From contig JAQUCT010000008.1 in assembly GCA_028686075.1 (NCBI GenBank), forward strand, positions 1 to 59,669: DNA of 59,669 nucleotides. The letters are read 5' to 3'. Every line of letters starts with the position of its first letter. The stretch's first letter is position 1. The notes beneath the pieces were generated by a model, which ran no database searches, was not told where the DNA came from, and was given only the letters and a program-made list of their open reading frames with translations. Source of the DNA: Bacillota bacterium. Lineage in GTDB: Bacteria; Bacillota; Clostridia; Ch29. Below are positions 44,571-53,965 of this stretch, piece after piece. A program made the translations under genes and the position numbers.

Positions 44571-46157
44571 CTATTCAACAAAATAAATTGTTGAATAATC
44601 AATTCTCTCGGTAGGAATGGGGTTAAAACCTCTAACCTTGGAACCCAAAGCCACACTTGTATACTCATAGCACAAATAAATCATTAAAGCTTCATCATGT
44701 ACTATTTCCTGGACTTCTCTGTACATTTCATTTCTTTCATTTTCGTCCATTGTTACCTTAGCGGTTTCGAGAAGCTCATCAACCCTGGGGTTAGTATAGT
44801 TAACGCGGCTTCCACCCGGACCGTGATTGGACGAATGGAAAAGCTTCATCAGACCTTCCCCCGCTTCACCGATACTATATGCACTTCTTACCGGCATTAC
44901 TTCCTGCCGCATATTGTTTGCATTCTCTGTCAGCGCACCACTTTCTAGTGGGTTAAGGGTCAATATTACACCCACATCCTTCCACTGCTCTTGCAACATT
45001 TCACCCATTAGAGTATTAGTTGTATTTCCCAAGTATGTAAAGGAAATCTCCAAGTCGTTATCGTATCCTGCTTCCTTCAGCAATTCCTTGGCCTTTTCTG
45101 GATTGTAATCGTACTGTGCAAGGTCTTCATGTCGTCCTTCTATTCCAGGAGGCACCGGCGTTGTAGCTTTCTGTGCTCCCTTTTCGGTGTAAAGGACGTC
45201 CCGTATTGTATCAATGTCTGTGGCATAGTTCAAAGCCTGCCTAACTCTTTTGTCTGCCAAAGAATCCTGTGTGGTGTTAAAGGCAATATACCTCACATAG
45301 TGACTCGTATAAAGTTCTAGGTCAATATCTTCGTTATCCTCAAGTCTTTCGTAATCCACCGCCGGTAAAACTAAAGCCGCGTCCACGCCTCCGCTTTCTA
45401 TCTCAACAACACGGCTACTCTGTTCGGTTATTATGCGGAAAACAACTTGTTTTAGTTTTGCTGTCTCTCCCCAATAATCGTCGTTTCTCTCTATTGTAAC
45501 ATTGTCACCGGCTGTCCACGATGCAAACTTAAACGGACCTGTTCCTACGGGATTGCTGTTAACATCGTTTTCTGCCTCCAGTGTTGCTTTTTCATTAACT
45601 ATGCTCAATCGGCTTACACACAACGACTGATAAAATGCAGCATAGGGCTCTTTAGTTCTGATTATAACTGTATAATCGTCCGGGGTTTCAAACCCTTCCA
45701 TATCGATTTCCTGGGTATAGGCTCGACTTACAGGCTTCTCGTTTGCACGCTTAAGGCTAAATACTACGTCACTGGCCTTGAGTTCTTCTCCATTATGGAA
45801 TTTTACACCTTTTCTAAGATTGAATTTATATGTTACATCATCAATCTGTTCATAACTTTCTGCCAGGGAAGGTATTATATTCATGTCCGGATCAAAATCA
45901 AGCAGCGTATCAAAAATCTGAGATACAATTGTGCAGGTAATAGATATATTGGTTGCTGTTGGATCCATGGACTGCGGTTCACGGTCAATTGCTACCGTCA
46001 TAGTATCTTTACTAGAAACAATTTCTTCACCTGTAGAAGCCCCTTGGGTGCCTGGCTCATTAGTATCGTCGGCTGGGGTGCCTGAACATCCTGTTAAAGC
46101 AAAGAACATTGCCATTACCAATAATGCCGTGATAAACCGGTTAACCTTAGTTTTCAT
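44571..46157 (-). CDS. Family 5 extracellular solute-binding lipoprotein
   Basis: 528 residues. Lipoprotein signal with lipobox LTGC (Cys about 24), a linker rich in T/G/E, then the SBP family 5 domain: TMTVAIDREPQSMDPTATN, YKFNLRKGVKFHNGEELKASDVVFSLKRA, NPVGTGPFKFASW and VRQALNYATDI. It captures the importer's substrate outside the cell. Family 5 binds di/oligopeptides, nickel-chelates and other organics; the neighbours do not settle which. GAGGAGAG before the ATG. Confidence 0.9.
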   Translation of the reverse strand: MKTKVNRFITALLVMAMFFALTGCSGTPADDTNEPGTQGASTGEEIVSSKDTMTVAIDREPQSMDPTATNISITCTIVSQIFDTLLDFDPDMNIIPSLAESYEQIDDVTYKFNLRKGVKFHNGEELKASDVVFSLKRANEKPVSRAYTQEIDMEGFETPDDYTVIIRTKEPYAAFYQSLCVSRLSIVNEKATLEAENDVNSNPVGTGPFKFASWTAGDNVTIERNDDYWGETAKLKQVVFRIITEQSSRVVEIESGGVDAALVLPAVDYERLEDNEDIDLELYTSHYVRYIAFNTTQDSLADKRVRQALNYATDIDTIRDVLYTEKGAQKATTPVPPGIEGRHEDLAQYDYNPEKAKELLKEAGYDNDLEISFTYLGNTTNTLMGEMLQEQWKDVGVILTLNPLESGALTENANNMRQEVMPVRSAYSIGEAGEGLMKLFHSSNHGPGGSRVNYTNPRVDELLETAKVTMDENERNEMYREVQEIVHDEALMIYLCYEYTSVALGSKVRGFNPIPTERIDYSTIYFVE

Positions 46158-46175
46158 TGTACTTTTCTCTCCTCC

Positions 46176-46484
46176 TCAATCGATTTTTATATTTGCTAAA
46201 GGCGCATATTGTTGCGCTCCGTAAACGTCTCTGTCCTTGCAAGTTCCAGAGGATATTTTACGGGCTAAAGTCGCCTTTATGCCCAGGGCCTGGTCATAAA
46301 ACGTTAGACAGGTAACCTTATTAACATCGGTTTTATATAATTTTGCTATATATTCCTTTGTAAGGATGTTTGAGTTTTTTACTTTATCATATGAATCCTT
46401 ATTGTCAAACAAAATATCAAGAGTAATTTCAAAGGGTCCACTATTTTTGCTGCGCACTATTTTCGCTAAATCATAAAGTCTCAT
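46176..46484 (-). CDS. DUF4387 protein
   Basis: 102 residues, DUF4387: MRLYDLAKIVRSKNSGPFEIT, ILFD, and LTFYDQALGIKATLARK. Function unknown. In many genomes it follows a DUF1446 gene directly, as here (3 bp), so the two probably form one enzyme or complex. GAGGTG lies 7 bp before the ATG. Confidence 0.85.
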   Translation of the reverse strand: MRLYDLAKIVRSKNSGPFEITLDILFDNKDSYDKVKNSNILTKEYIAKLYKTDVNKVTCLTFYDQALGIKATLARKISSGTCKDRDVYGAQQYAPLANIKID

Positions 46485-46487
46485 TTT

Positions 46488-47849
46488 TTACACCTCGTAG
46501 TATTCAATATCAAACATTTCCATACCGTCTGATACTTCCATCAAATGATAAACCGAAAACTCATATACTGCGCCAAAGGATACGTCGCTCGGGGCAAAGG
46601 GGAACGCAAGGTTTCCAGCTGTGGATTTTCTTCCCTTGTAACCATAATGCAAAAATGTGGAACGGGCAGTTGCACATATTGCATCCGCAAGCTGCTGTGT
46701 ATCGGCAATCGCTTCGATTATTACTCCTATCTCATGGGGGAGCTCTGTGACATACTCCAAATCTCCCATTACTCCATTAATACCATAATTAATAAAATTG
46801 ATTTCGTAACTTTCTTTATCTATCCCGCTGTAATAGTCTTTTACTTGTTCCACTACTCCCTTTTCAATCTCGTCAATATTTGCAATGGTGTATTCATCTC
46901 TTATACCCGCTATTACAAACGTCCTAAAACCTGCCAACATTGCACCCTCAAGTTTTATCTTATATATTGATGGAAAATCTATCTTGCTGCCAGTCACTCT
47001 GACGCTGCCATCGCCCGTTTCTTTAAATTCACATTTCTTTAGGTTAAGAACAACCCCAGGACCATGTAGTATATAGGGATGGTCTTTTTCGTAAAAGGTA
47101 TGGGCTGCCACGCTTTCCTTAGTACATTTCAACTTTGGATTAATAGGCCTTATGGTGAAACCGTTCTCATCGATTATTCCTAATACGCAGTCCTTCCCGG
47201 TCCCTGGTTCGGCGCAAATGGCACCACATTCCAAAATCTTACCGGCATGATAAGCAAATGCCGCATCCACCCCCTTGTGTATAGCAACGGCGGCAAAGGG
47301 AGCCGGGTCATATGCTCTCCCGCATATAATTATATCTGCTCCCTCTTCTAACGCCTTAACAATTGGTTCGTGTCCCATTTGAGCAACAACGCTATTCGTT
47401 TTTTTCAGTCTTTCGGGTGTCAGTTCCTTTACAGTCAAACCAAGTGTTTCAACCTTATTCTCATTCATACGTTCCTTGATAATTTTCTTTGGTATATCCG
47501 CCCAAATAATCGCAACTCTTTTTCCCTTAATATTGTTTTCTGCTAGAATTTCATCTATAATCCTTTTAGTCCACTGAACATGTGGTATTGCACCGCTTCC
47601 CCCTGCCGATCCAATTATAAGCGGAATATCGGCTTTTACGCTGCCCTCTATCAATGAAGCCAAATCCAATTTATATGCCATTTCGCTGACAATTCCGACT
47701 CCTGCGCCTAGTTTATGAGGTCCGGCATCAGTCGAACCCGCATCTACCACAATGGCATCCGGTTTTAATTCCATACCCTTTAGGAAGGATACCTTTGGAA
47801 ACCCATATCCCAGCATTGCACAAGGGGCCAATATTCTACACTGCCTCAT
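46488..47849 (-). CDS. AtuA/DUF1446 family protein
   Basis: 453 residues of the acyclic-terpene-utilisation AtuA-like family (DUF1446): DAIVVDAGSTDAGPHKLGAG, GSAGGSGAIPHVQWTKRIIDEI, ADIIICGRAYDPAPFAAVA and CVLGIIDENGFTIRPINPKLKCT. AtuA belongs to citronellol/geraniol degradation in Pseudomonas, but its reaction is not established, and no other atu genes are here. Together with DUF4387, RraA and a dehydrogenase it suggests breakdown of an unusual carboxylic acid. Confidence 0.82.
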   Translation of the reverse strand: MRQCRILAPCAMLGYGFPKVSFLKGMELKPDAIVVDAGSTDAGPHKLGAGVGIVSEMAYKLDLASLIEGSVKADIPLIIGSAGGSGAIPHVQWTKRIIDEILAENNIKGKRVAIIWADIPKKIIKERMNENKVETLGLTVKELTPERLKKTNSVVAQMGHEPIVKALEEGADIIICGRAYDPAPFAAVAIHKGVDAAFAYHAGKILECGAICAEPGTGKDCVLGIIDENGFTIRPINPKLKCTKESVAAHTFYEKDHPYILHGPGVVLNLKKCEFKETGDGSVRVTGSKIDFPSIYKIKLEGAMLAGFRTFVIAGIRDEYTIANIDEIEKGVVEQVKDYYSGIDKESYEINFINYGINGVMGDLEYVTELPHEIGVIIEAIADTQQLADAICATARSTFLHYGYKGRKSTAGNLAFPFAPSDVSFGAVYEFSVYHLMEVSDGMEMFDIEYYEV

Positions 47850-47868
47850 AACTCACTCACCCTTTATA

Positions 47869-48585
47869 CTAATCGCTTTGTCTTTCTGCATTGTAGCAAC
47901 CGTCAATGATTTCGGTATTCTTTTCCTTTAGCTTTGTTTCAACCCAACTCCTGTCCACGTCATTATTAATGGTTGCCTTCAACTTTCGCAGGTCATTTTC
48001 TTTCAACGTCTTGGAGGCTTCAAGTACGGCCTCAGCGTCTGCCCGAGGTATTATGATAACTCCATCACTATCTCCAAGGACTATATCCCCTGGATTTACG
48101 CTAATCTCGCCACATGAAATAGGTACGTTAACCTCTCCAGGCCCTTCTTTATATGGCCCTCCTGGAGTTGTTCCGGTTGCATAGATATGTGCATCCATAA
48201 CCATGGCTGCATCCACATCACGGATCGGGCCATCCAGTATGATTGCCGCAATTTTCTTCGTGTCAAATGCATACCTGAACATTAATTCTCCCATTAATGC
48301 CCTTGTCTGGTCACCTTCATTGGAGACTATTATTACGTCTCCCTCTTCGGCTATATTAAGTGCTTTATGTATCATAAGATTATCGCCTGCACGGGCCTTC
48401 ACCGTCAAAGCGGGACCAACGAACACACTCCTCTTGGGGCCGCTCATTAAACGTATGCGCGGATTTAGTGCACAGATTCGGTTCATAGTATCTGCAGCAT
48501 TAGCCGCTGGTATTTGTTCAAACTGTTTCATAACCTCCCGATCAGGCATTTTTCGTTTTAAGAATACGCGATTGCCTACTGACAT
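47869..48585 (-). CDS. RraA-like aldolase/decarboxylase
   Basis: 238 residues of the RraA/HMG aldolase fold: AANAADTMNRI, GPALTVKARAGDNLMIHKAL, DVIIVSNEGDQTRALMGELM and the active-site DGPIRDVDAA (Arg and Asp for metal and pyruvate enolate). Family enzymes cleave 4-hydroxy-4-methyl/carboxy-2-oxoadipates or decarboxylate oxaloacetate. RNase E inhibition is unlikely in this context. It probably performs a C-C cleavage in the island pathway. Confidence 0.85.
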   Translation of the reverse strand: MSVGNRVFLKRKMPDREVMKQFEQIPAANAADTMNRICALNPRIRLMSGPKRSVFVGPALTVKARAGDNLMIHKALNIAEEGDVIIVSNEGDQTRALMGELMFRYAFDTKKIAAIILDGPIRDVDAAMVMDAHIYATGTTPGGPYKEGPGEVNVPISCGEISVNPGDIVLGDSDGVIIIPRADAEAVLEASKTLKENDLRKLKATINNDVDRSWVETKLKEKNTEIIDGCYNAERQSD

Positions 48586-48746
48586 TAATAATTCCCCCAG
48601 GTAATTATTAAGTAATTTTGAACCAATAACAATTGTTATTTCCGTAGCTGATTCAAAAATTCTTATATATAAAATAGATTATATCAATCATAACTTTTTT
48701 TCATTGGCAATTCTGACCTTGTAATTTTATGCCTAGCTAATACGGG

Positions 48747-49616
48747 CTAGCTTAACATCTCAATAACTTCACGCCAATGCTTTGGAGTTCTACCACAAAA
48801 ATACTCTGCGGCCTTAGTAGCGGTAACAAAATCATGTTTTAACTTTGCAGCTTGTGTCATGGATTTATCTAATCCGGCGGCTACCAGCATTTCAATTGTA
48901 CCTTCTAATTCACCAGCACGACGCCTGGAATGAATAGCCGTGCCTGTTACCAACCGATTGATTGTGGATTGGAATTCCACACTTTCCATTGTTTCTGAAA
49001 TGGAAGAAGTCACCTGTTCCGATACATGAAAATACTCGGATGCTTGTAGCATCTCTATAAATAGTGCAGCAATCCCTTTCATATAAATACTGCGAATAAG
49101 CTTAATGGCAGATGCTTGACCCGGCTTCTCTCCAACGTCCTGAATCACCATGCCAAGGGGTGACATTAAATCAATAAAGGCTTGTGCTCCATTTCCGCTT
49201 GCCATAATAGTTACTTTGTGACGTTTAAGGGGAAGTGGTCCCATCATTGCTGCATCTACAAACAGTACACCGCTGTCTTTAATATAATCCCAGATGCTTT
49301 GCTTTACAGCTGGTGTTGAAGCCGTCACGTCGGCATAAATCATTCCCGGTTTCAGGTGTTTGCAAATATTTTTACATACACCCAATGTATTTTTAGAAGG
49401 CACTGCTACAAATAATACATCACTTTGCTCGGCTACTTCATAGTCTGTAGCAAGAAGTTGTACACTTGCTTCGACTGCTCTTTCTCGAATCAACTTTCCC
49501 TTTGTAGAATCCTGACTCATCATATCAAAACCGATAATACCTGAAGTGCTCTGTTCCTTAAGACCTATAGAAATATGATAGGCCGCTTCACCAAAACCAA
49601 TAAAACCAATCTTCAT
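48747..49616 (-). CDS. NAD(P)-dependent dehydrogenase of the 3-hydroxyisobutyrate type
   Basis: 289 residues. Rossmann start MKIGFIGFGEAAYHISIGL, VLFVAVPSKNTLGVCKN, MIYADVTASTPAVKQ, DAAMMGPLPLKRHKVTIMASG, and a C-terminal DUF1932-like helical domain with KLIRSIYMKGIAALFIEML (Lys in the usual catalytic position). First gene of the island operon. Likely oxidises a beta-hydroxy acid or reduces its semialdehyde. The ATG at 49616 has GAGGAG 8 bp upstream. Confidence 0.85.
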   Translation of the reverse strand: MKIGFIGFGEAAYHISIGLKEQSTSGIIGFDMMSQDSTKGKLIRERAVEASVQLLATDYEVAEQSDVLFVAVPSKNTLGVCKNICKHLKPGMIYADVTASTPAVKQSIWDYIKDSGVLFVDAAMMGPLPLKRHKVTIMASGNGAQAFIDLMSPLGMVIQDVGEKPGQASAIKLIRSIYMKGIAALFIEMLQASEYFHVSEQVTSSISETMESVEFQSTINRLVTGTAIHSRRRAGELEGTIEMLVAAGLDKSMTQAAKLKHDFVTATKAAEYFCGRTPKHWREVIEMLS

Positions 49617-49784
49617 TTGCATTACTCCTCAATAATAAATGTCATTGATGCAAAAACTTATAGAATTCTACATTCCTCGCTTGCGCAAACTCTATTTTTA
49701 TATTATTATAAATATACAACAAGCACAAACAGTGGTTTTTTAAAAACTTAACAAAAATTATTTGTGGAAGAAGGTGTGAAAAGT

Positions 49785-50750
49785 TTGAACACCCAAAGCC
49801 TGTATTATTTTTTAGAAGTGGCTAAAGAGTTAAATATTACTTCTGTTTCGAGACGACTGTTTATATCACAGCAATCTCTCAGCAATCGTATAAAGCAACT
49901 CGAACGGTATTTTGGCGTAAAACTATTTCATCGCAAGCCTAGCCTTAAACTCACCTATGCTGGTGAGCAACTTGTAACTGCGGCATCTAAAATAATTAAT
50001 ATTGAAGAAAACATAAAACTCCAATTCAACGATATATTAGATAATAAATTTGGATGTATTAGAGTTGGGAGTGCTCCTATTCGTGCCCTATCATGTATTC
50101 CGGAAATACTTCCGGTTTTCAATGAGAAATACCCCAATGTTAAAGTAATCCTAACAGAATTTGGATCACTCGAAGAAGAAAAGAGACTTCTAAAGGGTGA
50201 AATAGACCTACACATAGGTATTAACAATGAAAACAACCCTAATAATATTAATAAAAAACTTCTCAAAAACAAAATGTATTTCATTGTTCCAATACAATTA
50301 CTAAACAAGTATATTAAGGGCGATGTTGAGACATTTATTAAGCACTCTAAACATGGTGCAAGCGTGCGTGATTTTGAAAAGTTTCCATTTATGCTTCGCC
50401 CTGAACCAAACCTGCTAACAGAAATAATTAAAAACTATATGGAAGAAATAGGAGTCATACCTAATATCTATTTTGAAAGTAATACTCACGAGATATTACT
50501 TAGTTTATGCCGAAAAGGTTTGGGTATAATTGTAGTAACACAAATATTTTTACACTACATGATTAAAAACGGATATCTTTCTGAAAATAGTGATATATGC
50601 GCGTTTCCAATTCTTCACAATGGCCAGATAGTATACACAGAGGTTAGTGTTTCCTATTTAAAATGTCGTTATCTTCCAAAGTATACTAAAGATTTTTTGA
50701 GAATAACAGAAAATGTATTTAATAATATTGCCCAAACATATCCGCAATAA
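49785..50750 (+). CDS. LysR-family regulator of the catabolic island
   Basis: About 321 residues: winged helix NTQSLYYFLEVAKELNITSVSRRLFISQQSLSNRI then a substrate-binding domain (IRVGSAPIRALSCIPEIL, GLGIIVVTQIFLHYMI). It is divergent from the dehydrogenase gene, the classical LysR arrangement, and so probably activates the 12-kb operon when the substrate is present. TTG at 49785 with GAAGAAGGTG upstream fits the family's usual N-terminus; the GTG at 49764 is the alternative. Visibly AT-rich compared with the flanking core genes. Confidence 0.85.
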   Translation: MNTQSLYYFLEVAKELNITSVSRRLFISQQSLSNRIKQLERYFGVKLFHRKPSLKLTYAGEQLVTAASKIINIEENIKLQFNDILDNKFGCIRVGSAPIRALSCIPEILPVFNEKYPNVKVILTEFGSLEEEKRLLKGEIDLHIGINNENNPNNINKKLLKNKMYFIVPIQLLNKYIKGDVETFIKHSKHGASVRDFEKFPFMLRPEPNLLTEIIKNYMEEIGVIPNIYFESNTHEILLSLCRKGLGIIVVTQIFLHYMIKNGYLSENSDICAFPILHNGQIVYTEVSVSYLKCRYLPKYTKDFLRITENVFNNIAQTYPQ

Positions 50751-50801
50751 TCTATTCTTATCCGTGCTTTTTTGTCCAGAACTTTTGGCCTTCAATTTTC
50801 A

Positions 50802-51848
50802 CTAGTTTATATTAACTATCTTGTTGAATACATAAAGTACCAACACCTTTATTATAGCCGCCGCCGGAACGGCTATAAAGAGCCCTATTAAACCAAAAAA
50901 CTGTGCCGCGATCAAAAGGGAAAGAATTATAAATACCGGGTGTATACCAACGCTGTCACCTACTATTTTGGGAGAAATTATGCCGCTTTCCAGTTGCTGT
51001 ATAAGCATAATTACAAACACCCCCCACAGTGCCTTCGCGGGGCTTTCCATAAGCCCCACAAGCACCACCGGCACTCCTCCGAGAATAGGGCCAAAATAGG
51101 GTATTATATCGCCAAGACCGGTGATTATGCCAAGCAGTATTGCAAAGTTTAGGTCAATAAGTAAAAAACCAACAACCGCCAATACCGCCACCACCAGAGC
51201 CACCAACAGCTGTCCGCGGATAAACCCCATAAGCACACTGTTAATCTCCCCGCTTATTTTAGCTGCGTCCTGCCTCATTTTCACTGGTATCAGGTACAAA
51301 GCCAAGTTTAGGAAATAATCCTTATCCTTAAGCAGATAGAAGGAAACGATGAGGGCAATAACCCAATTGACAAGGCCCTGGAAAAAGGCCATAAGCATGT
51401 CGGTTAGGTTGTTAATCTGAAAAATAATTAATTCCTGGATATAGTCAATATTATTTCTAATTGCTTCCTTAAGTTCCGGCGTTAATGTCCTGCTGAACTT
51501 TATATATATTCCGTCGAGGTACTCCTTTATTCTGAATGCGTAACTGGGAAGAATGTCCATAAACTTCATGGCCTCACGGTAGACCGACGGAAGTAAAAAG
51601 AATGATATGCCGGCGGCGGCACCAATGATAACTAAGTACACCACAATAACCGCCGCCATTCTGCCTAGCCCTCTTCTTATAATTGCTTCCACCAGGGGGT
51701 TTAAAATATAGGCGATAGCTATTCCTATTACGAAGGGCCTCATAACCGACCACATTACATCTTTGTTCCTAATAAAAAAGACCCCTATTAAAAGCACTAG
51801 GAAGGATGCAGCTATAATAATAAGAATATTTTTGGTTCTGCCGGTCAA
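50802..51848 (-). CDS. AI-2E family permease (YrrI-like)
   Basis: 348 residues, about eight helices, with the family signature GLGDIIPYFGPILGGVPVVLVGL near residue 245 and QQLESGIISPKIVGDSVGIHPV near 285. Members include AI-2 exporters and Na+/H+ antiporters; substrate unknown. In B. subtilis the homologue yrrI lies near alaS. Here the accessory island separates them. Confidence 0.85.
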   Translation of the reverse strand: MTGRTKNILIIIAASFLVLLIGVFFIRNKDVMWSVMRPFVIGIAIAYILNPLVEAIIRRGLGRMAAVIVVYLVIIGAAAGISFFLLPSVYREAMKFMDILPSYAFRIKEYLDGIYIKFSRTLTPELKEAIRNNIDYIQELIIFQINNLTDMLMAFFQGLVNWVIALIVSFYLLKDKDYFLNLALYLIPVKMRQDAAKISGEINSVLMGFIRGQLLVALVVAVLAVVGFLLIDLNFAILLGIITGLGDIIPYFGPILGGVPVVLVGLMESPAKALWGVFVIMLIQQLESGIISPKIVGDSVGIHPVFIILSLLIAAQFFGLIGLFIAVPAAAIIKVLVLYVFNKIVNIN

Positions 51849-51898
51849 CTTATATCCTCCCTATACGCCAGAAAGCGACCAAGTCGCTTCCTGAAGGC

Positions 51899-52072
51899 CT
51901 ATTTTACCATTTCTCTGGCATCGTTCATGAGATTCATCGCCCTACCAGCTATACGTCTGCCGGTTCTTTGCATTCGTCTCCTCGTTCTGGGTGCCGGCAT
52001 TGGCATCATCATAGAAATTGCCGCTCCAATCATTCCGCCCATCAACAGTCCACGCACGAATCTGTTGTCCAT
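51899..52072 (-). CDS. Small Met/Arg-rich hypothetical protein, 57 aa
   Basis: Short gene with ATG at 52072 and a good RBS (AAGGAGTG, 5 bp upstream). Residues 8-25 form a glycine- and methionine-rich hydrophobic helix (GLLMGGMIGAAISMMMPMPA), followed by a strongly basic stretch RTRRRMQRTGRRIAGRA and an amphipathic end. The pattern suggests a membrane-inserted glycine-zipper helix with a basic cytoplasmic tail, like small YtxH-type proteins. It lies between the AI-2E and PRC-barrel genes, probably in one transcript. Function unknown. Confidence 0.75.
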   Translation of the reverse strand: MDNRFVRGLLMGGMIGAAISMMMPMPAPRTRRRMQRTGRRIAGRAMNLMNDAREMVK

Positions 52073-52096
52073 ATAAGCACTCCTTTACTGGATTTT

Positions 52097-52627
52097 TTAA
52101 CTTTTTAGTCTTAATAAATTCTCAAGACCCCCGGATTTCACTGTCCCATCGGCGGCCGCACCATCGCCTAAGACGACAGTCCCCTTTCCTACCACCGCTG
52201 ACCTTTCCAGCTTTAGCAGCTTTCTGCCCCTAAGCAGGTCTTCAAATAAATCCCCGGCAACAAGATAGCCCTCTATGCTTCCATTGGATTCACCTATCAC
52301 CGTGTCCCTTATTACACCTAACTCCCTTCCGTCGGCGGTAATTACCGAATAACCGGTAACATCCTCCCCCTCCGCCGGGCTGCTTATATCTGGTATATCA
52401 CGGTTTTGCCCCGCGGATTTATCGTTTATTATAAGCAGGTCGTCCCCAAAACTGAGGATGTCCTTATAGTGTACAACGGTACCGCCCCTGGCAAGCCTTC
52501 TCCTCTTTACAATAATTCCCAATACCCTCCCCCTGGTCCTCGAACACAATACCCTTGCCACTTCACCTACTGGGCTACCCTTTGAATCCACCACTGTCAT
52601 TCCTACTATGTCTGAAACTCTTTTCAA
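52097..52627 (-). CDS. Protein with two PRC-barrel domains
   Basis: 176 residues: first PRC barrel about 1-75 (DIVGMTVVDSKGSPVGEVARVL) and second about 85-160 (VTGYSVITADGRELGVIRDTVI). PRC barrels occur in RimM, photosynthetic reaction centre H and YlmC/YmxH sporulation proteins. This resembles small clostridial sporulation or RNA-related members, role unknown. The TTG at 52627 follows GGAGAGG by 5 bp; upstream codons are not needed. Confidence 0.8.
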   Translation of the reverse strand: MKRVSDIVGMTVVDSKGSPVGEVARVLCSRTRGRVLGIIVKRRRLARGGTVVHYKDILSFGDDLLIINDKSAGQNRDIPDISSPAEGEDVTGYSVITADGRELGVIRDTVIGESNGSIEGYLVAGDLFEDLLRGRKLLKLERSAVVGKGTVVLGDGAAADGTVKSGGLENLLRLKS

Positions 52628-52663
52628 AAACACCTCTCCCCGGAACACATTCTTTCCGTACTA

Positions 52664-52801
52664 TATGCAAAGCATAGTATTACATTCCTTTATCTGTCAT
52701 TCTGAGGGCAAAGCCCGAAGAATCCTGTTTAGAAATAGATCCTTCGCTATTGCTCAGGATGGCACTCTGGAAAATGTAAAGTTTTAAATGCGTTATATAT
52801 A
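52664..52801. repeat. Dispersed MITE-like repeat, copy 4
   Basis: Starts TATGCAAAGCATAGTATTACATTCC, has TCATTCTGAGGGCAAAGCCC, GAAGAATC, GATCCTTCGCTATTGCTCAG and ends AAATGTAAAGTTTTAAATGC then GTTATATATA, the mirror of copy 1's end. It fills the gap between the PRC-barrel gene and mnmA. Confidence 0.78.
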
Positions 52802-52820
52802 GTTTGAGATATAAACAAAC

Positions 52821-52849
52821 AAAAATGCACTGTAATTAAGTGCATTTTT
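52821..52849. terminator. Bidirectional terminator behind mnmA
   Basis: AAAAATGCACT-taattac-AGTGCATTTTT, an 11-bp perfect stem whose arms supply T runs on both strands. It ends the cymR-nifS-nifU-mnmA transcript. Confidence 0.85.
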
Positions 52850-52854
52850 GTTAT

Positions 52855-53943
52855 TTATTGTATCAGCTCTTTTATAACCCCGCCGCCCATCACCAGGTCA
52901 CCGATATAGAAGACCGCCGACTGGCCGGGCGTTATCGCCCGTTGGGGTACATCCAGCCGTACCTCCACGCTGTTATCCTCCCGAGGATAAATATGCGCAT
53001 CCGCCGGCTTTGCGGAGTATCTTATCTTAACTTTCACCCTTAAGGGTTCTTCCAGTTTGGCTATTGATATGTAATTGACATCGTCCACCACAAAACCTTT
53101 ACCAAAAAGTTCGTACTCTTCCCCTATCACCACTACATTGTTTTTAGCATCTATTTCAACTACGTACACAGGCTTACCCAGGGCAAGGCCCAGACCCTTT
53201 CTCTGCCCTATTGTGTAGTGGACTATTCCCTTATGCCTTCCCAAAACATTTCCCATGGTGTCCACAAAGTTTCCCCTGTGGATTTCCCGGGAGGTCTGCT
53301 GGGTAATGAATCGTCCGTAATTGTTATCATCAACAAAACATATCTCTTGGCTGTCCGGCTTATCCGCCACCGTAAGTCCCAGGTTTTTGGCTATATCCCT
53401 TGTTTTATCCTTTGTATAATCCCCCAGGGGCATAAGGGTATGCCCGAGCTGGTACTGGGTCATATTGTAAAGCGCATAGGTCTGGTCCTTTTCCACCGTA
53501 ATGGATTTTTTGAGCAAAAATCTGTCCCTTTCACCATCGTATTCTATTTTCGCATAGTGCCCGGTGGCTATATAGAATGCATCAAGGCTTTTGGCCCTTC
53601 TTAACAGTTCCTCAAACTTCACGTAGCGGTTGCACGCAATACAGGGATTTGGAGTCTTCCCCTCCATGTACTCCTTTACGAAATAATCAATAACCTTCTT
53701 CTGGAAGTAATCCTTGAAATTCATTACGTAATAGGGAATGCCCAGCCTGTCCGCCACCCTTCGTGCGTCCTCCACCGCAGAGAGGGAACAGCATCCTCCC
53801 TCCCTTTTGAGACGCTCTCCGGTATCCGGCCATATCTGCATGGTCACCCCAATAACTTCGTAGCCCTTTTCCAAAAGCAGAGCAGCGGCCACCGAGCTGT
53901 CAACGCCGCCGCTCATTGCCATTACCACCCTGTCTTTTTTCAT
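52855..53943 (-). CDS. mnmA: tRNA-specific 2-thiouridylase MnmA
   Basis: 362 residues. PP-loop [16 protein letters not shown] for [25 protein letters not shown], first catalytic Cys in [12 protein letters not shown] and second in [10 protein letters not shown]-terminal barrel with [16 protein letters not shown]. It thiolates U34 of Lys, Glu and Gln tRNAs with sulfur supplied by the adjacent NifS. Normal length; the ATG start lies close behind nifU. Confidence 0.95.
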   Translation of the reverse strand: MKKDRVVMAMSGGVDSSVAAALLLEKGYEVIGVTMQIWPDTGERLKREGGCCSLSAVEDARRVADRLGIPYYVMNFKDYFQKKVIDYFVKEYMEGKTPNPCIACNRYVKFEELLRRAKSLDAFYIATGHYAKIEYDGERDRFLLKKSITVEKDQTYALYNMTQYQLGHTLMPLGDYTKDKTRDIAKNLGLTVADKPDSQEICFVDDNNYGRFITQQTSREIHRGNFVDTMGNVLGRHKGIVHYTIGQRKGLGLALGKPVYVVEIDAKNNVVVIGEEYELFGKGFVVDDVNYISIAKLEEPLRVKVKIRYSAKPADAHIYPREDNSVEVRLDVPQRAITPGQSAVFYIGDLVMGGGVIKELIQ

Positions 53944-53965
53944 TTATTCACCCGCTGTTCCCGGT

